DNA of 63,821 bases from Chloroherpetonaceae bacterium (lineage in GTDB: Bacteria; Bacteroidota; Chlorobiia; Chlorobiales; Thermochlorobacteraceae): positions 1 to 63,821 of the forward strand of contig JANWWA010000017.1 in the NCBI GenBank assembly GCA_025056565.1. Direction: 5' to 3'. Positions within the stretch are counted from its first letter, which is position 1. Each line of letters begins with the position of its first letter. A program made the translations under genes and the position numbers. This document shows positions 53,675 through 63,008 of this stretch, one piece after another. The notes beneath the pieces are model-generated. The model was not told the DNA's origin. It ran no database searches and worked only from the letters and a program-made list of their open reading frames with translations.

Positions 53675-54534
53675 TGCCTGTGCTGCAAAAGCGTGTATGG
53701 GACATCTTAGATGTTGCGCCAGAAGGCGATCGACTTAGTCAGCTCGAGAGCGCTTTTATGCTCACGCTGATTTTGCTTAATGCTTTTGCAGTTATCTTGG
53801 GCACGGTCGAGTCAATTGAAGTAAAGTATGGCGTGTGGCTACACTATTTCGAGGTCTTTTCAATCTTGATTTTTACGCTGGAGTATGTTGGACGCTTGTG
53901 GTCGTGTGTGGTCGTCGAAAAGTATGCCCACCCGATTATTGGCAGGCTACGCTTTGCGCTGACCTTTGATTCCATTGTCGATCTTATCTCCGTTCTGCCA
54001 TTTTATCTCTCGTTCCTTGTTATTGACCTACGCATTCTGCGACTGCTGCGATTTATTCGGCTGTTTCGCCTATTGAAACTCACGCGATATGCCACAGCAC
54101 TGGTCTTGCTGAAAGAAACCTTTCGTTCTCGACGCGCAGAATTAGGCGTAACGGTACTTCTGTTGCTGGTTGTGCTCACAATTGCTGCAACACTGATGTA
54201 TTTTGCAGAAAAAGATGCGCAGCCCGATAAGTTTAGCGACATTCCATCGGCGATGTGGTGGGCAGTGATTACGCTCACGACAATTGGCTATGGTGATGTG
54301 TTTCCTGTAACGATGCTTGGCAAGTTCATCGGCGGGCTTATTGCCGTCTTAGGGATTGGGTTCGTTGCGTTGCCAACTGGTATCATCAGCGTCGGCTTTG
54401 TGGAGGAACTGCGTGCATATCGCGAGAGGCTGAAAAAAGCAAAAATGGGTGCTTCTACTCCTGAGGCGCTGCAGTGCCGATGCCCACACTGCGGTAAAGA
54501 GATTGAGTTGCACTTGTCATCGCGCACATCGTAG
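53674..54534 (+). CDS. Voltage-sensor-type potassium channel
   Basis: A 286-residue six-helix ion channel. Helices S1-S4 fall at ~residues 25-125; S4 is charge-rich, RILRLLRFIRLFRLLKLTR (~107-125), and the pore loop has the K+ filter TTIGYGDVFP at ~201-210 before S6. The C-terminus carries a short CRCPHCGKEIELH sequence resembling one knuckle of a zinc ribbon. Members are voltage-gated or voltage-insensitive K+ channels, possibly gated by cytosolic factors. The gene overlaps the pyrG stop (TGATG); a GTG 3 nt earlier is also possible. Confidence 0.92.
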   Translation: MPVLQKRVWDILDVAPEGDRLSQLESAFMLTLILLNAFAVILGTVESIEVKYGVWLHYFEVFSILIFTLEYVGRLWSCVVVEKYAHPIIGRLRFALTFDSIVDLISVLPFYLSFLVIDLRILRLLRFIRLFRLLKLTRYATALVLLKETFRSRRAELGVTVLLLLVVLTIAATLMYFAEKDAQPDKFSDIPSAMWWAVITLTTIGYGDVFPVTMLGKFIGGLIAVLGIGFVALPTGIISVGFVEELRAYRERLKKAKMGASTPEALQCRCPHCGKEIELHLSSRTS

Positions 54535-54590
54535 AGATTCGTTGCAGCTGTAAGTGCTGGGCATATTCAGAAACTTGATTGGTCGGGGCA

Positions 54591-56654
54591 ATGAGGTGGT
54601 GGTGCGGCTTAGCTTTGTTTGTAAGTGGGCTTTGTGCTATGCCCGTGCTTGTGCAGGCACAGTTGCGCCATAGCGGAGCGCCTATTTCTCCTATGTTTGA
54701 TACAGCCGCAGTACAGCGACTGTTAGAGCAGGCGCGCTTTGCGTTTGAGCAGCGCAATTTCTACCGAGCAGATAGCCTTGCTCTGCTTGCCTTCCACATT
54801 GCTGAACGCCTACCACACCTTCGCCTACAAGCACATGCCTTGCGCCAAATTGGCATTGTGAAGCGTAACCTTGATGAATACGATACTGCCATTACCATTC
54901 AGAAGCGCGTGCTTGCCATAGCTGATACCTTAGGCGACGCTCACCTTCAAGCGATGACACAAGGAAGTCTTGCGCTGCTCTACCATAGCAAAGGTTTCTA
55001 CGGAAAATCATTTGCCCACTACTTTGATGCACTGAGAGGCTACGAGCAATTTAACGACAAAGCAGGCATTGCGATTACTCTTAACAATCTTGCTACTCTA
55101 TATGCTGACCGAAGCGCATACCACGATGCACTAAGATGCTACCAGCGTGCTCACCTTCTCTTTGAAGCCATTGGCGACACGATGAAAGCAATTAGCACAA
55201 TGATTAGTATTGGCGATATGCTTCGACAAGTTGGTTATACCAAGCTAGCTTTAGACTCGCTGAAACGCTCTCTTGAGAAAGCAAATGAATTTGGCAATGT
55301 TCTCTTGATTGCCGATGCGATGACCGCTCTCGGTGACTTGTATATGCAGGAAAGTCGCTTGGCTTTGGCACTGGAGCATAAGCGCCGAGCTTTAGCCATC
55401 TATCAAGAGATGCAAGAGCGCTATGCTCAGGCTAATATCTTGCGAGAGATTGCGGATATTCTACTCGCTCAACGACAGCTTAGTGAAGCGCTTGCCTGTG
55501 CAGTAGAGAGCCGCGAGATTGCAAAGAGTATTGGAAACAGAACGCTGCTGAAGAATGCACTTTTTACGCTCTCAGACATCTATGAGTCTGCTGGCTATCC
55601 AACGCAAGCACTTCTTTCCTACAAGCACGCTCAGCAAATTAAAGATTCATTGCTCACGCTCGAAGAACAGCGGCGTACTGCAGAGCTGCGTGAGCAATAC
55701 GAAACTGACAAGAAAGAACAGGAAATTGCTCTCTTGGAGAAAGAGCGTGCCCTGGAACGCCTTAACCGAGAACGCCAACGCGATATCTTCTTAGCGATTA
55801 CAGGACTTTTGGCCTTGACCGCTGGTGTAGTCAGCATTGCACTCTATATCAAGCAGAAAAATCAAAAGCTGCTGGAAGAGAAAAACTGTCTTATTGCAGC
55901 ACAAAAGGCGCTTGTAGAAACCCAGCGTGATGAATTAGCCGCTGCGAATCAGTTAAAGAACGACCTACTTGCGATTGCTTCGCACGACCTCAAAAATCCT
56001 CTTCAAACGATTATCGGTTTTGCATCACTGCTCAAAGAGAAAATTGCTACCGAGCACGAGGTTCTGATGATTGAGCGGATTGAAAGTGCCTCTAAGCGTA
56101 TGCTGCACCTTATTAAGGAATTGCTTGATACTGCCGCCATAGAGTCAGGTAAGTTAGAACTCCATAAAGAACGGCTCAATCTTAATGACTTGGTGCAAGT
56201 TATTGCCGAACATAATCAACCTAATGCAACGCGTAAGCGTATTACTCTGCACCTGCACTTAGCTGGTGAAGCGCTTGTGCTCGGCGACCGTAGTCGATTG
56301 CAAGAAGTGATGGATAACTTGGTTAGCAACGCTATCAAATACTCACCTGAGGGTAAAAGTGTTTTCATCTCCACAGTGAATTTAGGGCAAAGCATTCGCT
56401 ATGTTGTAAAAGACGAAGGTCAAGGTCTGTCAGAAGAGGATATGACCAAACTCTTCGGACGTTTTCAGAAACTTTCCTCTCGTCCTACGGGTGGTGAAAG
56501 CTCAACGGGTTTGGGTCTATCTATCGTTAAGCAGCTGGTTGAACTGCATGGCGGCAGAGTCTGGGCAGAGTCAGAGGGGAAAGGCAAAGGTGCTACCTTT
56601 TTTGTGGAGTTACCGAAGTTACTCCCTGAAGAGACATCCAACCCACTTAGTTAG
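54591..56654 (+). CDS. TPR-repeat sensor histidine kinase
   Basis: A 687-residue membrane kinase. A signal peptide or N-terminal anchor (~1-25) precedes about eight tetratricopeptide repeats (~45-370, e.g. LDEYDTAITIQKRVLAIADT and SLALLYHSKGFYGKSFAHYF), a charged coiled coil (EQRRTAELREQYETDKKEQE), one transmembrane helix (~402-422), then HisKA with His in AIASHDLKNPLQTIIGF (~residue 465) and HATPase_c with VMDNLVSNAIKYSPEG and GLGLSIVKQLVELHG. The TPR part is probably periplasmic. Bacteroidetes have many such kinases. ATG at 54591 is chosen over a TTG 12 nt upstream. No adjacent response regulator. Confidence 0.92.
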   Translation: MRWWCGLALFVSGLCAMPVLVQAQLRHSGAPISPMFDTAAVQRLLEQARFAFEQRNFYRADSLALLAFHIAERLPHLRLQAHALRQIGIVKRNLDEYDTAITIQKRVLAIADTLGDAHLQAMTQGSLALLYHSKGFYGKSFAHYFDALRGYEQFNDKAGIAITLNNLATLYADRSAYHDALRCYQRAHLLFEAIGDTMKAISTMISIGDMLRQVGYTKLALDSLKRSLEKANEFGNVLLIADAMTALGDLYMQESRLALALEHKRRALAIYQEMQERYAQANILREIADILLAQRQLSEALACAVESREIAKSIGNRTLLKNALFTLSDIYESAGYPTQALLSYKHAQQIKDSLLTLEEQRRTAELREQYETDKKEQEIALLEKERALERLNRERQRDIFLAITGLLALTAGVVSIALYIKQKNQKLLEEKNCLIAAQKALVETQRDELAAANQLKNDLLAIASHDLKNPLQTIIGFASLLKEKIATEHEVLMIERIESASKRMLHLIKELLDTAAIESGKLELHKERLNLNDLVQVIAEHNQPNATRKRITLHLHLAGEALVLGDRSRLQEVMDNLVSNAIKYSPEGKSVFISTVNLGQSIRYVVKDEGQGLSEEDMTKLFGRFQKLSSRPTGGESSTGLGLSIVKQLVELHGGRVWAESEGKGKGATFFVELPKLLPEETSNPLS

Positions 56655-56659
56655 TGGGT
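56641..56659 (+). terminator. Weak hairpin at the kinase stop codon
   Basis: ACCCACT (56641-56647) / AGTGGGT (56653-56659), loop TAGTT; the kinase stop codon lies within it. Six Ts follow 11 nt later (56670-56675), so termination is possible but not strong. Confidence 0.35.
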
Positions 56660-56674
56660 GCGGCGCTATGTTTT

Positions 56675-57556
56675 TTAAGCTCGAGTTAGAAGTGCAATTG
56701 TTCCGAAAGAGGCAAATAGCAGCATTGCAAGCAAAATTGTCATATCGCTAAGCCAACGCGCTGCATTTGGTGCATCGTCACGGTAGGAGCTGGCAATGAC
56801 CATCACCGCCACGTTGTTGGAGAGCAAAAAGTAACTCACTTGCGGCAAGACACCAAAGTAAGTTGCTAAAAATAGCCCCAACCCTGACAGCGAACTGGAT
56901 ACCACAAGAAATACTTTCGTGCTGCAGAGCGAAAGCGTGTTTGCAATCGTCTTGATACCTGAGAGCATGTCGCCGTGCCGGTCTCGGATATCCCACATTA
57001 CTTCAATGAAAAAGGCACATGTAAAGAGATACACCCAGCAAACCCATGCTCGCAAGGAAATTGGTTGATTGGCAAAAGCCAGTGGCAACACAATCATTGC
57101 AGTCGCCCAGTCAATCGGGGGCACAAGGTTTTTGATGATGTAAAGGTCTTTGAGTCGCTTTGCACCACCCACTGCTTGGGAGAGCGCTTCGGGAAAACAT
57201 TTTTGATTATAAAGAAAACCGATTGCTGCAAGGAGAAATGTGATGAGAAAAGTCTGCCAGCCAAACTGCGCTGCAAGCACTAAGCTAACCAGTGTGGCTG
57301 CATAGAACAAGCAGTATGTGATGAAAAATGATTGCCGCTGCGCTGCACGGAGGTTCTCTGGCTGGTTATGTAAATCTTCCGCCACATCTGTCAATCGATT
57401 GTATTGGTAAATTGAGAGCGTGAGCAAGAAGACTGTTAGAAGGCACTGCCAGATAATAGGCACACCGAAGTAAATCGCCCATGTTGCAGCACCTAATGCG
57501 GCAAGCGTCGCCAGATGCAGTTTGTTTCGGAAAATGAATTGGAGCACCGTGCGCAT
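56675..57556 (-). CDS. UbiA-family prenyltransferase
   Basis: A 293-residue polytopic membrane protein with about eight helices. The first Asp-rich motif is NRLTDVAED (~residue 53), the second DIRDRHGDMLSG (~residue 190), both binding Mg2+ and the prenyl diphosphate. YNQKCFPEALSQAVGGAKRL-type loops separate them. Members attach prenyl chains to quinone, heme or chlorophyll rings. The sequence does not decide the acceptor. It converges on the TPR kinase gene. Confidence 0.88.
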   Translation of the reverse strand: MRTVLQFIFRNKLHLATLAALGAATWAIYFGVPIIWQCLLTVFLLTLSIYQYNRLTDVAEDLHNQPENLRAAQRQSFFITYCLFYAATLVSLVLAAQFGWQTFLITFLLAAIGFLYNQKCFPEALSQAVGGAKRLKDLYIIKNLVPPIDWATAMIVLPLAFANQPISLRAWVCWVYLFTCAFFIEVMWDIRDRHGDMLSGIKTIANTLSLCSTKVFLVVSSSLSGLGLFLATYFGVLPQVSYFLLSNNVAVMVIASSYRDDAPNAARWLSDMTILLAMLLFASFGTIALLTRA

Positions 57557-57789
57557 AGAGCCAGTTTTTTAGAGCCTCCAGAGGCAAAGTGTTTCTCATA
57601 GATGCGCCGAAGAATAGCCAATTCTAACGACGAAAGCAAGCGCAGCGGATTAGAGATGGCGGTCACTGAGGGCTTCAACCTTGCCCACTTCATTTTGCTT
57701 TCTTTCAAAGGGAGATTGTTCGACTGTATCAGAATCGGGTGGGGGTACCAGCCTACCTAAACTTGCACAGAGCGGCTCTTTTTAGTCGT

Positions 57790-58140
57790 TCATTTATGAA
57801 CATTGCTAAAGCTCGCAATAGCAGCGTCGACGGAATCGAAAGTTTGGAAGACCTGCACCAGCTTGGTAATGATAAGCAGATTTTTGATGCGTTCTGCAGG
57901 GTTGGCTAAGCGCAGATCACCGTTTGCATTGCGCACAGTCGTTAGCGCAGAGGTCAGCATACCTAAGCCAGATGAATTCATATAGCCCACTTTGGCTAAA
58001 TCAATCACCAGCTTTTTTTGTCCAGAGGCAATCAGCTCACGCAGACGGTTATGTAGCTCATTTGCATCGGGACCGCCTAACATATCCCCATTAAGCGTAA
58101 TAAGGGTTACATCACCGATGGTTTTTTCTGAAAATTCCAT
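57790..58140 (-). CDS. STAS-domain protein, anti-sigma factor antagonist type
   Basis: A 116-residue STAS domain. MEFSEKTIGDVTLITLNGDM and LVIDLAKVGYMNSSGLGMLT are the SpoIIAA-like core, with the phosphoacceptor Ser in NSSG intact. It may regulate an anti-sigma kinase, or a membrane protein by analogy. It is the last gene of secD-secF (17 nt after secF), an unusual placement. No RsbW-like kinase was found in the window. Confidence 0.9.
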   Translation of the reverse strand: MEFSEKTIGDVTLITLNGDMLGGPDANELHNRLRELIASGQKKLVIDLAKVGYMNSSGLGMLTSALTTVRNANGDLRLANPAERIKNLLIITKLVQVFQTFDSVDAAIASFSNVHK

Positions 58141-58157
58141 ATTGCAGAGCGGTTAAG

Positions 58158-59081
58158 TTAGCCACGCAGTTTTAGTTTTCCACCCGTGCGCAACTGCCAA
58201 TCCAATACCAGTGGCGCAGCGATAAACACCGAAGAGTATGTCCCAATCAAAATTCCAACGCCAATTGCAAAGGCAAATCCACGAATCGTCGGTCCTGCAA
58301 AGATAAATAGCATTACCACGGTCAGCAGCGTAGTGGTAGAAGTAATAATGGTGCGACTTAACGTTTCATTGAGGCTATCGTTAAAGATTTTCTCGTAAGG
58401 CTCATTGCGGCGGATTTTGATGTTTTCCCGAATGCGGTCATACACCACGACCGTATCGGTAATTGAATAGCCCACAATAGTTAGAAAGGCTGCAATAGTG
58501 CTCTGGTCGACTTCCAGTGGCATTGCGTTAAACAGCCCACCCAGCAAACTAAACAGTCCGGCTACAATTAACACATCGTGAAAGATGGCGATGACACCTG
58601 CTGCAGCAAACTTGAACTCAAAGCGAATCCCTACATAAATCAAAATCATTGCCAGCGCCCCTAAAATTGCATTGATGGCGGCACTGCGTAAGTCGTCTGC
58701 AATGCTTGGCCCCACTGAGTCTATGCGCAGAATCTCGTGCGGATTGTCCTTGAAGTCACGCCGCAATATGCGTGACAGCGTGCTTTGCAGCTCGTTCAAA
58801 TCACCCTTAAAATCCGTTGTCAGGATAATCTCTCGTGGTGAGCCATACTCCTTGATTTGCCCACCGATACCCTCGCTGAACACGGTGGCACGGATTTTCC
58901 CAATTTCAACAGGATTCGCAAAGCCAATCACCACCTCTGTGCCTCCTTTGAAATCAATACCTAATTCAAACCCTCGCACGATGATAGACGCTAGCCCAAT
59001 TATGATAGCGGTCAGCGACGCATAGTATGCCACTTTCCGCTTGCCGATGAAGTCAAAGTTTGGTCGTTCTAAAAAGCGCAT
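58158..59081 (-). CDS. secF: Protein translocase subunit SecF
   Basis: A 307-residue six-helix RND-type subunit that, with SecD, uses proton motive force to pull proteins across the membrane. FDFIGKRKVAYYASLTAIII, GIDFKGGTEVVIG, a short periplasmic P1-like loop (~60-125), SVGPSIADDLRSAAINAILG, and the conserved TIVGYSITDTVVVYDRIREN (helix 4) and NDSLNETLSRTIITSTTTLL are all in place. It follows secD on the minus strand by 44 nt. Confidence 0.96.
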   Translation of the reverse strand: MRFLERPNFDFIGKRKVAYYASLTAIIIGLASIIVRGFELGIDFKGGTEVVIGFANPVEIGKIRATVFSEGIGGQIKEYGSPREIILTTDFKGDLNELQSTLSRILRRDFKDNPHEILRIDSVGPSIADDLRSAAINAILGALAMILIYVGIRFEFKFAAAGVIAIFHDVLIVAGLFSLLGGLFNAMPLEVDQSTIAAFLTIVGYSITDTVVVYDRIRENIKIRRNEPYEKIFNDSLNETLSRTIITSTTTLLTVVMLFIFAGPTIRGFAFAIGVGILIGTYSSVFIAAPLVLDWQLRTGGKLKLRG

Positions 59082-59125
59082 AGTTGGTGTAGAGAAAGCG
59101 GTTCCGAAATCCTCGGTGTGCTGGA

Positions 59126-61000
59126 TTACCCAAAGCTAACGGCACTGACCTTATTGCGCTCGAGCATCCAGTCAAATGAAATCTTCGTAATGACCACGGC
59201 GGTAAAGAGACTGGCAGCAATGCCAATCATCAGCGTTACCGCAAAGCCTTGAATTGGGCCGATGCCAAAGGCATAAAGTAATGCCGCTGCACCGAAGGTT
59301 GTAACATGTGAGTCAAGGATGGCGGAGAAAGCCTTATCGTAGCCGATTTCAATCGCCAGCTTCAGTAACTTTCCTTTGGCACTTTCTTCTCGCACACGCT
59401 CGAAGATGAGCACGTTTGCATCAACTGCCATACCAATAGTAAGCACTAAGCCTGCAATCCCGGGCAGTGTGAGCGTGGCGCTAAAGCCTGCAAGGAATGC
59501 AATCACAAAGAGCACATTGAACACGAGCGCAAAGTCAGCAATAAAGCCTGCAGCGCGATAGTAAAGAATCATAAACAGCGCAACGACAAAGAAACCTGCA
59601 ATGACTGAGTATAATCCTGCCCTAATTGAGTCTTCGCCTAGTGAAGCGCCGACTGTGCGCTCCTCTACGATTCGGACAGGGGCAGGCAGCGCTCCTGCTT
59701 TCAGCACAATCTCTAAGTCGCGTGCTTCTTCTGCACTGGCTAAGCCGTTAATCACCGAGCTGCCATTCGGAATTTTTGACTTAACTACTGGTGCGGAAAA
59801 CACGACGCCGTCGAGCACGATTGCAATTTGCTTGTCAATGTTTGCGCCAGTTACGCGAGCCCAAGTGCGTGTGCCTGCGTCATTCATTTTCATCGTAACC
59901 TCGGGGCGAGAGCCGTCAATGCTGAAGGTAGCGCGTGCATCTACAATTACGCCACCCTCTAACTCCGCCTCGCGCTTGACCGGATAGAGCCGATAGACAT
60001 TCTCGCCTGCCTCATTCTGGAAGGGACGTGCGTCTGGCAAAAACTCTAAATCACCCGGAATTCGCTCACGCACATCGCTGCGATTGAGTAACGCGAGCAC
60101 CTTTGGTTTTGCAGTTTCAGTTACAAACAGTGCGCCAGAGCGCGGGTCAATGATGATGCCATCGTCGGTGTCAGTTACTGCAAAGAGTGGATTTTCCTTC
60201 TTCAATTGCTCTTGTGATTTGAGCGAGTCAGGTAGTGCAGCCAGTGAGTCTGCTTTTGCCATCGCTACAGAATCTTTCGCCAGTGTCGTGTCATTCTGTC
60301 GGTTTAAGCGTGCCAGATATTTGTTTGCCTCGCTCAGCGCTTTGATTGCAATCTCAGGGTCGCGCACCAGTTTGAACTCCAGCTTGGCGGTGCCTTTCAG
60401 CAGTTTGCGCACGCGTTCCTTATCACTAACGCCCGGAAGCTCCACAATGATGCGTCGCCCACCTTTGATTAAAATGGTAGGCTCTGCCACCCCAAACTGG
60501 TCGACACGGTTGCGAATAATTTCTTTGGCACGATTGACGGCGTCCTCGACTTCTCTGTTTAGCTTCTCTATCACCTCATCATCGGAGTCGCGTAGGTCGT
60601 AGAAGTATCGACTCAGCCGAATTCCTCGTTTCTTGAACTCCTGCGCTATTAGCACAGGGATTTTCTCGTTGCTTGCCTCAGCTGCCGCCCGCGTTGCAGC
60701 GATGATGGAGTCGAAAACCATATCGCGGTTACGTGCTTTCAGCTCCAGAAGCTCCAACACATCGACTTCCAGCACGACATGCATTCCGCCTTGCAAATCC
60801 AAGCCGAGCTTGAGACGCTTTTCTTGCGCCGCTTCAATGCTCTTGCGATTCTCCTTTACGAAGGCAAGGCTATCTTCAGGTGAAGTAAACTCGCGTAGCT
60901 TTTTGTTGTAGAAGTAATCCTGCACAGTTGGGTAAAGAAACCACCCAGAAAGAAGAATGAAGGCAATAGTTAGACCGATGCGAAAGCCGTTGTTTTTCAT
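59126..61000 (-). CDS. secD: Protein translocase subunit SecD
   Basis: A 624-residue RND-type membrane protein. An N-terminal helix (~5-25) is followed by the long periplasmic P1 region (~70-420) with [40 protein letters not shown], and the P1 head, then six helices from ~445 with [40 protein letters not shown] and [13 protein letters not shown] Glu/Asp-rich insert (~225-275) enlarges it relative to E. coli SecD (615 residues overall, similar). Transcribed from a well-formed Bacteroidetes promoter ~90 nt upstream. Confidence 0.96.
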   Translation of the reverse strand: MKNNGFRIGLTIAFILLSGWFLYPTVQDYFYNKKLREFTSPEDSLAFVKENRKSIEAAQEKRLKLGLDLQGGMHVVLEVDVLELLELKARNRDMVFDSIIAATRAAAEASNEKIPVLIAQEFKKRGIRLSRYFYDLRDSDDEVIEKLNREVEDAVNRAKEIIRNRVDQFGVAEPTILIKGGRRIIVELPGVSDKERVRKLLKGTAKLEFKLVRDPEIAIKALSEANKYLARLNRQNDTTLAKDSVAMAKADSLAALPDSLKSQEQLKKENPLFAVTDTDDGIIIDPRSGALFVTETAKPKVLALLNRSDVRERIPGDLEFLPDARPFQNEAGENVYRLYPVKREAELEGGVIVDARATFSIDGSRPEVTMKMNDAGTRTWARVTGANIDKQIAIVLDGVVFSAPVVKSKIPNGSSVINGLASAEEARDLEIVLKAGALPAPVRIVEERTVGASLGEDSIRAGLYSVIAGFFVVALFMILYYRAAGFIADFALVFNVLFVIAFLAGFSATLTLPGIAGLVLTIGMAVDANVLIFERVREESAKGKLLKLAIEIGYDKAFSAILDSHVTTFGAAALLYAFGIGPIQGFAVTLMIGIAASLFTAVVITKISFDWMLERNKVSAVSFG

Positions 61001-61088
61001 TTGACTTAAAAAGCGGTGCCGCTCTGCAGCACCTTTGTCTTGATGCTGATTTGATGGTTAATTTTACCAACTCTGTTTGAAAAGGCTG

Positions 61089-61119
61089 CAAATATAGAAA
61101 GACTCGTCTCAAAGTCAAA
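61089..61119 (-). promoter_or_regulatory. Bacteroidetes-type promoter for secD-secF-STAS operon
   Basis: On the minus strand TTTG (61119-61116), exactly 19 nt, TATATTTG (61096-61089): a perfect match to the TTTG-N19-TAnnTTTG consensus. It lies about 88 nt upstream of the secD ATG. Confidence 0.8.
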
Positions 61120-61190
61120 GTATCGCCTCTCTTGCAGAAGTGTTGTATTTATTCAGACGGCTGCCACAAAAAGCGGCTCTCCAACTTTCC

Positions 61191-62693
61191 TTACTTTTCA
61201 ACTGGGAGCGTCGCTGCAGGCGAGGCACGGTAGAGTAGTTTTTGCAAATCGTTCCAGAATAGTTTGCACAGAATTGCTATAAAGCCCAGTGCAGCAACCA
61301 TCTGCCAAGTGATGCTACTGAAGACAATGGTCGAGAGCCACCAAAGCAGTGCAGCGGAAAACAGCGCTGCCCCAATTTTCCCCCACTCAAATGAATTCGG
61401 GTAGATGCGTTGCGAGAAAATGTAAGTGCCGATGGTCATCGCCAGTGCTCCTGCTGTGCCTGATGCTGCTGCACCCATCATTCCCCACAGAGGAATCAGT
61501 AGCAGGCAGAGCAGGAATGTGACCGCTGCCCCAATCGCTGTTACAATCGGCAGAGCTTCAGTTTTCTTTTCAATGAGCAGCCCTGCTGCAAGGTTGGTAT
61601 GCACTATTTCAAAGACAGGTGATAAAAACAGCACGGGCAGCAGTGAGAGACCTACCCAAAATGGAGGTGGCAAGATATAAAACCGGCCAAACCAGTGCAC
61701 CTGAATCAGATGTGGCACAAATAGTGCTGCCAGAAACGCAATTGTAATCATTGCTACTGATGAAAGCGTCATTACGCGGCTGAACAGACGCTTAGCTTCA
61801 GCGTCTGCAGCATGCTGTAAAAAAAATGGCTGCCATGCAAATCGGAACATCTGTATGACTAGCTGCAGCAGTGTTGCAAAGGCATATATGCGCATGTAGA
61901 TACCCACCAGTGCTTCTGCAGTCATTGGTGTGCCGTAAATGCGCACGATGTCTTCAGGCGAGAGCCGTATTAAGATGTTGCGGTCAATGAAGTGAATCAG
62001 TGCAGCGGCTAATCCATTTGGCACAAAAGGCAAGCCAAAACGCAGCATTGCTCGAAAAAGCGTAGGTGAAAACTCAAGGCGAGACCATCGCATCGCTGGT
62101 AGCAGCCACACAACTGAGGTCAGCGAGCCAGCAAGGTTACCCAAAAATGCACCTGTCAGCCCCAGTTTAAGCCAGAGAAGAAAGACCAAGCTGCTCACTA
62201 CCGTAACTAGAACATTCGTGAGTCGAATTAGGGCAAACTTGGCAGCGCGCCGCTCCTGACGCAAGCGTGTCATCGGAATAGTAATGAGCGTGTCCAAGAA
62301 AAGAATAAGCGCAGCCAGTCGCACATACTTTGCTGCGGTGCGCTCGAGGTGCATTGCATCGCAAAGTATGTCGGCAAAGAATGCAATTAGCAGAGAGAAC
62401 GTCGCAGAGGTTACAAGATGTGAGAGAAACGGTGTTGCAAAGACCACTTCAAGCGACTCACCCTTTCTATTAGCCTCCGCAGCAAATTTGAGGTAAGCCT
62501 GCTCCATTCCATATGTGTAGAGAATCATTGCGAAGGCGATGTTGGTATAAATCAAGCCTTGAATACCATTCTCCTCTGGCGAAAGCAAGTTTGCGTAGAA
62601 TGGCACAAGGAAATAGTTCAGCCCCCGTGCGATAACTGTGCTCACGCCGTAGATAGATGTCTCTTTCAGGAGTGCTTGAAGTTTTGCCAGCAT
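61191..62693 (-). CDS. Oligosaccharide flippase (Wzx/MATE-like, polysaccharide biosynthesis protein)
   Basis: A 500-residue polytopic membrane protein with about 12-14 helices. KETSIYGVSTVIARGLNYFL starts it and PFYANLLSPEENGIQGLIYT, LMRLRQERRA-like TRLRQERRAAKFALIRLTNV, and the final helical pairs follow the Polysacc_synt/Polysacc_synt_C layout. Such proteins flip undecaprenyl-linked O-antigen or capsule repeat units. It stands alone, without neighbouring O-antigen genes; the nearest glycosyltransferases are ~20 kb away. Confidence 0.9.
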   Translation of the reverse strand: MLAKLQALLKETSIYGVSTVIARGLNYFLVPFYANLLSPEENGIQGLIYTNIAFAMILYTYGMEQAYLKFAAEANRKGESLEVVFATPFLSHLVTSATFSLLIAFFADILCDAMHLERTAAKYVRLAALILFLDTLITIPMTRLRQERRAAKFALIRLTNVLVTVVSSLVFLLWLKLGLTGAFLGNLAGSLTSVVWLLPAMRWSRLEFSPTLFRAMLRFGLPFVPNGLAAALIHFIDRNILIRLSPEDIVRIYGTPMTAEALVGIYMRIYAFATLLQLVIQMFRFAWQPFFLQHAADAEAKRLFSRVMTLSSVAMITIAFLAALFVPHLIQVHWFGRFYILPPPFWVGLSLLPVLFLSPVFEIVHTNLAAGLLIEKKTEALPIVTAIGAAVTFLLCLLLIPLWGMMGAAASGTAGALAMTIGTYIFSQRIYPNSFEWGKIGAALFSAALLWWLSTIVFSSITWQMVAALGFIAILCKLFWNDLQKLLYRASPAATLPVEK

Positions 62694-63008
62694 TGCATGT
62701 CGGTCAAGAGTTCTGCACGGTCAGCGTTAATCTGCTTGACATTCATTCGGCAGAAACGTCATCTGCGTTTAGTTTGATGCCCGTTACGTCATCCAAAGTT
62801 TGATGCACACACTTTGGGCTTTGCGGTTGGTGAAGTGCTTTCCCGTTCGCCGTCTGCGAGCGTATGAGGCACAGCAAGCCTTTGAACAATTTCCATTGCC
62901 ATATCTGTTGAGTTATGGAAGCCAGAGGGAATTAACGAAAAGTTTAGGGCAAAACGGAACAGAAAAGCGGGCTCATCACCCGCCTTTGCGTAACCCTGCT
63001 TGATGGCT
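62694..63008. other. Intergenic region between flippase and ribonucleotide reductase
   Basis: 315 nt without a supported gene. It contains a terminator for the reductase near 62958-62983 and presumably the flippase promoter near 62694-62760, for which no clear TTTG/TAnnTTTG pair was found. Confidence 0.6.
62955..62983 (-). terminator. Rho-independent terminator for the ribonucleotide reductase gene
   Basis: On the minus strand GCGGG (62983-62979) pairs with CCCGC (62971-62967), 7-nt loop TGATGAG, followed by TTTTCTGTT. It lies 25 nt after the reductase stop codon. Confidence 0.78.
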
